DNA of 48,409 bases from Streptosporangium subroseum. Lineage in GTDB: Bacteria; Actinomycetota; Actinomycetes; Streptosporangiales; Streptosporangiaceae. The stretch is from positions 1 to 48,409 of the forward strand of contig NZ_FZOD01000072.1 of NCBI RefSeq assembly GCF_900188345.1, in the 5' to 3' direction. This document shows, piece by piece, positions 16,189 to 23,938 of this stretch (positions are counted from its first letter, which is position 1; each line of letters starts with the position of its first letter). The position numbers and the translations under genes are program-made. The notes below the pieces were generated by a model that was not told where the DNA came from, did no database searches, and saw nothing but the letters and a program-made list of their open reading frames with translations.

Positions 16189-16189
<1 letters not shown>
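15002..16189 (-). CDS. pgk: Phosphoglycerate kinase
   Basis: The 395-residue enzyme makes ATP and 3-phosphoglycerate from 1,3-bisphosphoglycerate. The N-terminal family signature VLVRADLNVPLEG is present, with HLGRPKG, the hinge and nucleotide site (VLGGAKVSDKLGVI, NGPMGVFE) and the C-terminal GGGDSAAAVRRLG and STGGGASLEYLEGK. Start ATG 16189 shares one base with the gap stop (TGATG). Length is normal for bacterial Pgk. Cytosolic; co-transcribed with gap and tpiA. Confidence 0.97.
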
Positions 16190-17193
<1,004 letters not shown>

Positions 17194-17286
17194 GTGCAGA
17201 TCTCCTCGTACGTCGATGCGCCGGTCCACAGGACCGGCGTCTTGAGAGCAGGCTGAAACCTCAACCACAAACCTTATCGGACCCAA

Positions 17287-17302
17287 ATTGGTTTAGACCA
17301 CT
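17287..17302. promoter_or_regulatory. dre-like operator (GntR/DasR type) upstream of gap
   Basis: ATTGGTTTAGACCACT matches 14 of 16 positions of the DasR-responsive element form AGTGGTCTAGACCACT, and the central TGGTTTAGACCA is one base from a perfect palindrome. It sits 94 bp before the gap start and 108 bp before the divergent membrane-protein gene, within promoter distance of both. Assignment to DasR itself is inference. Confidence 0.5.
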
Positions 17303-17409
17303 GGGAGGGTCGGGTCGGTTCTTCCTTAACCCACGGACAGGTATCGCACCATTCAAGTAAAGTGCCCGACTCGTCACTGTAAACGCCTTCATCACCTCAA
17401 GGACCAGCC

Positions 17410-17916
17410 ATGACGGACAACGATCCTCACTCAACGAACAGGCTCTTACCGGGCGTCCTCTCGGGCCTCGTCGCCATGGTCGTCGGCGCCGCCGCCTACG
17501 GCGCCTTCCTCGGCTTCAGCGGCTACGGGCTCGGATACGCCACCGTCGGCGTCGGTGTCCTCGTCGGGCTCGCCATGATCGCGGTCAGGCCCGCGAGCCG
17601 GGTGCTGCCCCCGCTGGCCGCCTTCTTCTCTCTGGCCGGCGCCGTGCTCGGACAGATCGCCGGAGACACCATCCGCTGGGCCCAGGCGTCCGGCGTCGAC
17701 TACGGCACGGCCGTCGGCGAGGTGCTCGGGCCCTTCCCCCAGCAGCTCAAGGAGCAGCCCATCTGGATCCTGTTCTGGGTGATCGCCGCCTACGTGGGCT
17801 TCGGCTTCGTGAACAGCCGTGTCAAGTCCGCCCGCGAGACCCTCGCCGCCTCGTCCCTCCCGCAGCGGGACGAGACCGAGTACGTGGACAACTTCGCCCC
17901 GAGGAAGCAGGCGTAG
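17410..17916 (+). CDS. Conserved membrane protein of unknown function
   Basis: The 168-residue protein has four hydrophobic stretches: about 14-34, 37-61, 66-86 and 117-134 (WILFWVIAAYVGFGFV). A soluble loop (RWAQASGVDYGTAVGEVLG) separates the third and fourth, and a charged tail follows (SLPQRDETEYVDNF). I do not recognise a family with certainty. It is divergent from gap and ends at a strong terminator, so it is a single-gene unit. The Gly/Ala-rich helices give no hint of a transported substrate. Confidence 0.7.
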   Translation: MTDNDPHSTNRLLPGVLSGLVAMVVGAAAYGAFLGFSGYGLGYATVGVGVLVGLAMIAVRPASRVLPPLAAFFSLAGAVLGQIAGDTIRWAQASGVDYGTAVGEVLGPFPQQLKEQPIWILFWVIAAYVGFGFVNSRVKSARETLAASSLPQRDETEYVDNFAPRKQA

Positions 17917-17959
17917 TCCTCCGGGTAACCATCGGAAAATCAGGTGTGCACCCTACGAG

Positions 17960-17998
17960 CGGAGAGCCGGCGCCTCGGGAAGGGGCACCGGCTCTCCG
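17960..17998. terminator. Bidirectional terminator between membrane protein and whiA
   Basis: A perfect 11-bp stem (cggagagccgg, 17960-17970, with 17988-17998) is extended inward by GCC/GGC pairs, leaving a small loop. It lies between converging genes. Confidence 0.8.
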
Positions 17999-18028
17999 TC
18001 GTTCACCGACTCTTTTACGGATCCCCGC

Positions 18029-19009
18029 CTACGGCGCCAGCATGTCCACCGTGAGGTTGGCCTCGGTGTTGGGGATGCCGATGTCCTGGGCGCGCTTGTC
18101 GGCCATGGCGAGCAGGCGGCGTATACGGCCGGCGATGGCGTCCTTGGTCAGCGGCGGGTCGGCCAGCTGGCCGAGCTCCTCCAGGGAGGCCTGCTTGTGC
18201 TCCACCCGGAGACGACCGGCGATCACCAGATGCTCGGGAGCCTCCTCGCCGAGAATCTCCAGGGCGCGCTGGACCCTGGCACCCGCGGCGACCGCGGCAC
18301 GAGCCGAACGGCGCAGGTTGGCGTCGTCAAAGTTGGCCAGGCGATTGGCCGTCGCCCGTACCTCACGGCGCATCCGCCGCTCCTCCCAGGCCAGCACGCT
18401 GTCGTGGGCGCCCAGCCGGGTCAGCAACGCGCCGATGGCGTCGCCGTCACGGACCACCACCCGGTCGACACCGCGGACCTCGCGGGCCTTGGCGTGGATC
18501 TTCAATCTCCGAGCGGACCCGACCAGCGCGAGCGCCGCCTCCGGTCCCGGGCAGGTGACCTCCAGCGACATCGAACGCCCCGGCTCGGTGAGGGAGCCGT
18601 GCGCGAGAAAAGCCCCACGCCACGCGGCCTCGGCATCGCAGGTTGCTCCCGCGACGACCTGGCGGGGCAGCCCGCGGACCGGACGTCCGTGGTTGTCGAT
18701 CAACCCGGTCTGCCGTGCCAGCGCCTCCCCGTCGCGATAGACGCGCACCAGGTAACGCGACCCCTTGCGCAGTCCCGCAGGGGCCAGGACGAGCACTTCG
18801 GCCTTGTGCCCGAACACCTCGTTGATGTCCTTGATGAGCCGCCGGGCCGTGACATTGGTGTCCAGCTCCGCCTCGATCACAATCCGCCCGCTCACGAGGT
18901 GCAACCCGCTCGCGAACCGAAGGAGCGTCGACACCTCGGCCTTACGGCAGCAAGGCTTCAGGACCGGCAGCCGGCTCAGCTCGTCCTTCACCACACCTGT
19001 CATCGCCAT
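18029..19009 (-). CDS. whiA: DNA-binding regulator WhiA
   Basis: The 326-residue protein has the WhiA layout: an N-terminal LAGLIDADG-like domain (VVKDELSRLPVLKPCCRKAE through EVFGHKAEVLV and AWRGAFLAHGSLTEPG), a linker, and a C-terminal helix-turn-helix (HLVIAGRLRVEHKQASLEEL and PLTKDAIAGRIRRLL). In sporulating actinomycetes WhiA acts with WhiB to switch on division genes during sporulation. Start ATG 19009 follows GGGGAGG ten bases upstream; a frame continuing to 19093 is not supported. It is the last gene of uvrC-rapZ-yvcK-whiA, 96 bp after yvcK. Confidence 0.96.
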   Translation of the reverse strand: MAMTGVVKDELSRLPVLKPCCRKAEVSTLLRFASGLHLVSGRIVIEAELDTNVTARRLIKDINEVFGHKAEVLVLAPAGLRKGSRYLVRVYRDGEALARQTGLIDNHGRPVRGLPRQVVAGATCDAEAAWRGAFLAHGSLTEPGRSMSLEVTCPGPEAALALVGSARRLKIHAKAREVRGVDRVVVRDGDAIGALLTRLGAHDSVLAWEERRMRREVRATANRLANFDDANLRRSARAAVAAGARVQRALEILGEEAPEHLVIAGRLRVEHKQASLEELGQLADPPLTKDAIAGRIRRLLAMADKRAQDIGIPNTEANLTVDMLAP

Positions 19010-19105
19010 GTGCGTTCGTCCTCCCCCATACAGACCCCCATGCGGCCCGAGATAAAAATCAGGCTCACAGAAGTTTCTCGCACTCCTGAGCACCGCTGAC
19101 CAGGA

Positions 19106-20041
19106 TCAACGCTTCTCACGGAAAATCTCGTCCAGGACGGAGGCAAGACGTTGTGCATCATGTCGCGGCGAACCGTCCTCGTCCGCAACGGAGGCCATGA
19201 CGAGCCGCCCGCCGAGCTCGGCCGCGGCCTTCTCGAGTTCTTCCTGGTCGTCGGCCACCCCGGTGTCGGCGAGCACCACGTCGATCTCCAGGCCGGGGGC
19301 GTGCTGCCGCAGCACCTCCAGGTGTTTCTGGGGGGAGAAACCGTCCGTCTCCCCTGCCTGGGGCACCAGGTTCAGCGCCACCAGGCGGCGCGCGCGGGTG
19401 CTGTGCAGCGCCTCGGCCAACTCGGGCACCTTGAGGTGGGGCAGCACGCTGGTGAACCAGGATCCCGGACCGAAGATCACCCAGTCGGCGTCCAGGACCG
19501 CCTGGACCGCCTCGGGACAGGCGGGCGGATCTTCAGGGAGCAGCGAGATGGCCCGGACCCGGCCGGGGGTGAGTGCGCAGGCCACCTGCCCGCGCACCGT
19601 GCTCACCTGGCCGTCCAGCTCCACCTCGGCGGCGATGTCGAGCGGTACGGAGGCCATCGGCAGCACTCTTCCGTGGGCGCCGAGCAGTCGCCCGACCCAG
19701 TCGAGCCCCGCGACCGTGTCACCCAGCCGTTCCCACAGTGCCACGATCAGCAGGTTGCCGATCGCGTGCCCGTGCAGGTCACCCTCGCTGCGGAAGCGGT
19801 GCTGGACGACCTCGCTCCAGGTCCGTCCCCACTCGTCGTCACCGCAGAGCGCGGCCAGGGCCATCCTCAGGTCTCCCGGAGGCAGCACGCCGAGCTCTCG
19901 GCGGAGCCGCCCGCTCGATCCCCCGTCGTCGGCGACGGTGACCACCGCCGTCAGTCGGGAGGTGACCCTCCGAAGCGCGGTCAGCGAGGCGTACAACCCA
20001 TGTCCGCCACCCAGCGCGACGATCTTGAGACCTTCATTCAC
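19106..20041 (-). CDS. yvcK: YvcK/CofD-like gluconeogenesis factor
   Basis: The 311-residue protein belongs to the YvcK/CuvA branch of the CofD family. Landmarks: LKIVALGGGHGLYASLTALR, the TVADDGGSSGRLRRELG motif, DLHGHAIGNL and FGPGSWFTSVLPHL. YvcK proteins bind UDP-sugars and affect cell-wall growth and carbon use; no lactyl-phospholactate transfer is expected. Start is GTG 20041, overlapping the rapZ stop as GTGA; a nearby ATG at 20037 is out of frame. Conserved neighbours rapZ and whiA confirm the call. Confidence 0.95.
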   Translation of the reverse strand: MNEGLKIVALGGGHGLYASLTALRRVTSRLTAVVTVADDGGSSGRLRRELGVLPPGDLRMALAALCGDDEWGRTWSEVVQHRFRSEGDLHGHAIGNLLIVALWERLGDTVAGLDWVGRLLGAHGRVLPMASVPLDIAAEVELDGQVSTVRGQVACALTPGRVRAISLLPEDPPACPEAVQAVLDADWVIFGPGSWFTSVLPHLKVPELAEALHSTRARRLVALNLVPQAGETDGFSPQKHLEVLRQHAPGLEIDVVLADTGVADDQEELEKAAAELGGRLVMASVADEDGSPRHDAQRLASVLDEIFREKR

Positions 20042-20910
20042 TCCCGGCCCACATCCCGATGGCTCACCTGCACCTCCATGCCACCCCGGTCCCGCAGCCG
20101 GCCGCCGATCTGCTCGGCCATGGCGACGCTGCGGTGCTTGCCGCCGGTGCAGCCGACGGCGAGCGTGGCGTAGCTCTTGCCCTCGCGGGTGTAGCCGGAG
20201 GCGATGATGCCGAACACCTCGTCGTAGGCGTCGAGGAGCTCCTTTGCACCCGCTTGGTTGAGAACGTACTCCCGTACGGGGGCGTCGAGGCCGTTCATGG
20301 GGCGAAGTTCGGGAACCCAGTGGGGATTGGGCAGGAACCGGCAGTCGACGACCAGGTCCGCGTCGACGGGCAGGCCGTACTTGTAGCCGAAGGAGACCAC
20401 GTTGACGCGCAGGCCGGGCCGGTCCTCGCCGCCGAAGAAGGCGACGATCTTGCCGCGGAGCTCGTGGACGTTGAGGTTGGAGGTGTCGATGACCAGATCG
20501 GCGTTCGCCCGGACCTCGCGCAGGATGCCGCGCTCGCGGGCGATCCCGTCGACGAGGCGGCCGTCTCCCTGGAGCGGGTGCGGGCGGCGGACGTTCTCGA
20601 ACCGGCGGACCAGCTCCTCGTCGCTGGCCTCGAGGAAGACCACTCGCACGGCGACGCCGCGCCCTTCCAGCTCCTCGATCGCGGCGTTGAGGTCGGTGGT
20701 GAAGGCCAGGCTGCGTACGTCGACCACGGCGGCCACCTTGTCGGCGGCCAGCTTGACCCGCCCGGCCTCCTCGGCCATGGCGAACAGCAGGCCCGGTGGC
20801 AGGTTGTCGATGACAAACCAGCCCAGGTCTTCCAGGGCCTTCGCGGCGGTGCTCCGTCCTGCCCCCGACATTCCGGTGACGAGGACGAACGCGGGCTCTC
20901 TTTCGCTCAT
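20038..20910 (-). CDS. rapZ: RNase adapter/nucleotide-binding protein RapZ
   Basis: The 290-residue protein has a Walker A P-loop (VTGMSGAGRSTAAKALED), a Walker B-like stretch and the conserved C-terminal domain with VSFGYKYGLPVDADLVVDCR, FLPNPHW, GCTGGKHRSV and SHRD. In enterobacteria RapZ senses glucosamine-6-phosphate and guides RNase E; in actinobacteria the role is less clear but the family is invariant next to yvcK and whiA. ATG 20910 overlaps the uvrC stop as ATGA, and the gene overlaps yvcK by four bases, so the three genes are translationally coupled. Confidence 0.95.
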   Translation of the reverse strand: MSEREPAFVLVTGMSGAGRSTAAKALEDLGWFVIDNLPPGLLFAMAEEAGRVKLAADKVAAVVDVRSLAFTTDLNAAIEELEGRGVAVRVVFLEASDEELVRRFENVRRPHPLQGDGRLVDGIARERGILREVRANADLVIDTSNLNVHELRGKIVAFFGGEDRPGLRVNVVSFGYKYGLPVDADLVVDCRFLPNPHWVPELRPMNGLDAPVREYVLNQAGAKELLDAYDEVFGIIASGYTREGKSYATLAVGCTGGKHRSVAMAEQIGGRLRDRGGMEVQVSHRDVGRE

Positions 20911-22964
20911 GTGCTCTGCCCTTTCAAGGCCGACACGATCGTCTCGGCCGTCGATGGGCCGATCCCGGGAACCTCGCAGATCTGCGCCGCAGTCGCCTCC
21001 CGCAGCCGTTTTACCGACCCGAAATGCTTGATCAGCGCCTGCCTGCGGGCCGGACCAAGGCCGGGAACCTCGTCCAGAGCGCTTTCCTTCACGCTCTTCG
21101 ACCGCTTGGAACGATGGTAGGTGATGGCGAAGCGATGAGCCTCGTCACGCACCCGCTGAAGGAGGTAAAGGGCCTCGCTGGACCGGGCGAGGATCACCGG
21201 CAGATCCTCACCGGGAAGCCAGACCTCCTCCAGCCGCTTGGCCAGACCGCAGACCGCCACGTCGTCCACGCCCAGCTCGTCCAGCGCCCTCCGAGCCGCC
21301 GCCGCCTGCGCGGGCCCACCGTCCACGACAACCAGGTTGGGTGGATACGCGAACTTACGTGGTCGGCCGGTCTCCGGGTCGATGCCCGGCTGGACCTCGA
21401 ACTCGGCTCCGGCCTCGACGTCAGCCTTGGGCCCGACCTCGGCGTTCGGCCCGGATCCGACCTTAGCGTCAGGCCCGCTCTCAAGCACGGGTCCGGCCTC
21501 CGCGTCGAGCTCGGGTCCGAATCCGGCGTCAAGCCCGGGTCCGGCCTCGGCATCGAGCTCCCCGGTAGCGGAGCGCTCCTCCAGATAGCGCTTGAACCGG
21601 CGCGAGATCACCTCGTAGATCGAGGCGACGTCACCCTCGGTGGACCGCACGGCGAACCTGCGGTATTCGCTCTTACGGGCCAGGCCGTCCTCGAACACCA
21701 CCATGGAGGCCACCACGTTGGTGCCCTGGATGTGGGAGACGTCGTAGCACTCGATGCGGAGTGGCACCTGGTCCAACTCGAGCGCGTCGGCGACCTCCTG
21801 CAACGCCTTGCTCCGCGCGGTCAGGTCGCTGGCGCGCTTGAGCTTGTGCTGCTTGAGGGATTCCTTGGCATTGCGCTCGACGGTCTCCATCAGCGCCTTC
21901 TTGTCGCCGCGCTGCGGAACACGGATCTCCACCCGTGCCTTGCGGTGCTCACTGAGCAGCTCCGTGACCGCCTCGACCTCGGGCAGCGGGACGGGCACCA
22001 GCACCTCCTTGGGCAGCGTCTCGGCGCTCGCGTCGCCGTACATCTGCAGCAGGAAATGCTCGACCAGCTCGCCTGGCCCGGCCTCCTCGACCTTGTCGAC
22101 GACCCATCCGCGCTGGCCCCTGATCCGCCCGCCGCGGACGTAGAACACCTGGACGGCCGCCTCCAGCGGATCCTCCGCCAGCGCGACCACGTCACAGTCG
22201 GTGTTGTCGCCCAGCACCACGGCCTGCTTCTCCATCGCCCGTTGCAGGGCCTGGAGGTCGTCGCGCAGTCTGGCGGCCTTCTCGTACTCCTGCTCGACGG
22301 CGGCCTCGCGCATCTCGCGCTCCAGCCGCTTGATGAAGCGGCCCGTGTTGCCCGCCATGAAGTCGCTGAAGTCCTCGGCCAGCGCCCTGTGCTCCTCGGC
22401 GGTCACGCGGCTGACGCAGGGCGCGGAACACTTGTCGATGTAACCCAGCAGGCACGGCCGGCCGATCTGCGCGGCCCGCTTGAACACCCCCGACGAGCAG
22501 CTCCTGATCGGGAACACCCGCAGCAGCAGGTCGACCGTCTCCCTGATCGCCCAGGCGTGGGAGTAGGGGCCGAAGTAACGGGTGCCCTTGCGCTTGGCTC
22601 CACGTAACACCTGGACCCGGGGAAACTCCTCCCCCATGGTGACCGCGAGGTAGGGGTAGGACTTGTCGTCGCGGTATTTGACGTTGAACCGCGGGTCGTA
22701 CTCCTTGATCCAGGAGTATTCGAGCTGAAGGGCCTCGACCTCGGTGCCGACGACCGTCCAGTCGACGGCGGCGGCGGTCGTGAGCATGGTCTGGGTGCGG
22801 GGATGCAGTCCGGCGAAGTCCGCGAAGTAGGAGTTGAGCCGCTGGCGCAGGCTTTTGGCCTTGCCCACATAGATGACCCGGCCACCGGCATCCTTGAACC
22901 GGTAGACGCCGGGCGATTCGGGGATCGACCCCGACTTCGGCCGGAAACCCACCGGGCCGCCCAT
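20907..22964 (-). CDS. uvrC: Excinuclease ABC subunit C
   Basis: UvrC makes the two incisions in nucleotide excision repair. Domains: GIY-YIG nuclease at the N-terminus (SPGVYRFKDAGGRVIYVGKA), the Cys-rich region (CSSGVFKRA, CLLGYIDKCSAPC), a UvrB-binding UVR helix pair (EQEYEKAARLRDDLQALQ), the RNase H-like nuclease (IECYDVSHIQGTN, VVVDGGPAQ) and tandem helix-hairpin-helix motifs (VPGLGPARRQAL, VPGIGPSTAETI). At 685 residues it is longer than usual because about 65 residues of DAEAGP-type repeats sit inside the RNase H domain before KFAYPPNLVVVDGG. I use ATG 22964 (AGGGTGG eight bases upstream); GTG 22976 is possible. Confidence 0.96.
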   Translation of the reverse strand: MGGPVGFRPKSGSIPESPGVYRFKDAGGRVIYVGKAKSLRQRLNSYFADFAGLHPRTQTMLTTAAAVDWTVVGTEVEALQLEYSWIKEYDPRFNVKYRDDKSYPYLAVTMGEEFPRVQVLRGAKRKGTRYFGPYSHAWAIRETVDLLLRVFPIRSCSSGVFKRAAQIGRPCLLGYIDKCSAPCVSRVTAEEHRALAEDFSDFMAGNTGRFIKRLEREMREAAVEQEYEKAARLRDDLQALQRAMEKQAVVLGDNTDCDVVALAEDPLEAAVQVFYVRGGRIRGQRGWVVDKVEEAGPGELVEHFLLQMYGDASAETLPKEVLVPVPLPEVEAVTELLSEHRKARVEIRVPQRGDKKALMETVERNAKESLKQHKLKRASDLTARSKALQEVADALELDQVPLRIECYDVSHIQGTNVVASMVVFEDGLARKSEYRRFAVRSTEGDVASIYEVISRRFKRYLEERSATGELDAEAGPGLDAGFGPELDAEAGPVLESGPDAKVGSGPNAEVGPKADVEAGAEFEVQPGIDPETGRPRKFAYPPNLVVVDGGPAQAAAARRALDELGVDDVAVCGLAKRLEEVWLPGEDLPVILARSSEALYLLQRVRDEAHRFAITYHRSKRSKSVKESALDEVPGLGPARRQALIKHFGSVKRLREATAAQICEVPGIGPSTAETIVSALKGQST
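21365..21570 (-). repeat. Low-complexity repeat insertion within uvrC
   Basis: The segment encodes imperfect repeats such as ELDAEAGPGLDAGFGP, ELDAEAGPVLESGP, DAKVGSGPNAEVGP and ADVEAGAEFEVQPG. The DNA is built of ccggcctcggcgtcgag/ctcgggtccg-like blocks repeated head to tail. It lies between SRRFKRYLEER and KFAYPPNLVV, a surface position in the RNase H-like domain where other actinobacteria have only a short acidic insert. Confidence 0.85.
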
Positions 22965-23063
22965 AGATCTCGCCACCCTGCAAGCCTATCGGCCTTCACC
23001 GACAGGATCCCTTCCTCGTTTCACGAGATCCAACGGCACCACGGTTCGCGAGATCCGCACGGC

Positions 23064-23094
23064 ACCGCCGCCGGGATCACAGCCCGGCGGCGGT
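23064..23094 (-). terminator. Terminator of the Rieske gene
   Basis: Perfect 12-bp stem accgccgccggg (23064-23075) with 23083-23094, loop of seven. It starts 13 bp beyond the stop of the leftward Rieske gene and separates it from uvrC. Confidence 0.8.
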
Positions 23095-23107
23095 AGCACG
23101 GCCGTCC

Positions 23108-23572
23108 TCAGGCGAGGCTGATCGACTCGCCGTCGACCTTGATCGGCTTCTCGGCGAGCGGCTTGCTGGCCGGGCCGTTCGCCACGGAGCCGTCGGCGAT
23201 GTTGAACTTGCTGCCGTGACACGGGCAGTTGATCGTTCCGCCCTCGACGGCCTCGACGTCGCATCCCTGGTGAGTGCAGACGGAGGTGAAGCACTTGAAC
23301 TCCCCGGCCTTCGGCTGGGTCACCACGACCTTCTCGCTCTTGAAGATCTTGCCGCCGCCCTCGGGAATGTCACCGGTCTTGGCGAAACCCTCCGCCGCGG
23401 CGTCTCCCGCGCCCGAGTCGGCTTTGGGGGCGTCCGAGGTCGCAGGTGCCGCGGCACCGTCATTCCCACTGCTCGCGGACGTATCGCCGTAGCCCGTGCA
23501 TGCGGTCAGCACAGCGGCCATCCCGACGCCTCCAGCGCCCAGCATTACCGCACGACGTGTTGTATCTGTCAT
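23108..23572 (-). CDS. Rieske 2Fe-2S lipoprotein
   Basis: The 154-residue protein has a twin-arginine signal (DTTRRAVMLGAGGVG) ending in a lipobox, LTAC, so it should be exported folded and attached to lipid at the outer face of the membrane. A Ser/Ala/Gly-rich linker (residues 30-60) leads to a Rieske domain with both cluster motifs, CTHQGC and CPCHGS, that is C-x-H and C-x-x-H ligands plus the disulfide cysteines. It resembles stand-alone Rieske proteins of actinomycetes rather than the QcrA subunit, since the long membrane anchor is missing. Start ATG 23572 has GGAGG seven bases upstream. Single-gene unit; electron partners unknown. Confidence 0.9.
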   Translation of the reverse strand: MTDTTRRAVMLGAGGVGMAAVLTACTGYGDTSASSGNDGAAAPATSDAPKADSGAGDAAAEGFAKTGDIPEGGGKIFKSEKVVVTQPKAGEFKCFTSVCTHQGCDVEAVEGGTINCPCHGSKFNIADGSVANGPASKPLAEKPIKVDGESISLA

Positions 23573-23938
23573 GGTCACCCTCCCAGGTTCATCATCATTT
23601 AGTACGGCTAAAACCCCGATGACGGTTCAGCCTGTCGCAAGGCTTGTTGGGTGACTATGAAAAATTAACGCCTCAGCCGCTGTCTCCGGCGGAGACCCGA
23701 CCCGCATCCCCGGGCCCCGGTCTGCGCCGGCTGCCCGCCGCACGCAGGGCCTCAGCCGCCGCACCCGGTGAGCGCCCCTCGGGCACCACGGCCCTCGCAG
23801 CGCCGGTCACCTGCCCTCGTGCGGGCAGGCCGGAACCGTCTTCGCCGCTCATCGCGGCTTTTCTCGCAAGGTCTCCCCGTCGGGGACGGGTGCCCAGGTC
23901 AAGGGTATTGACCTGGGCACCCGGTCCCGAATCCGGTC
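23573..23938. other. Intergenic region between Rieske gene and uvrA end
   Basis: These 366 bp hold no gene I can support. They include the promoter side of the Rieske gene, where a short AT-rich patch near 23595-23670 stands out, and the uvrA terminator at 23888-23922. Overlapping frames here have atypical composition and no ribosome binding sites. Confidence 0.5.
23888..23922 (-). terminator. Terminator of uvrA
   Basis: Perfect 15-bp stem gggtgcccaggtcaa (23888-23902) with 23908-23922 and a 5-nt loop, 17 bp past the uvrA stop codon. Confidence 0.88.
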
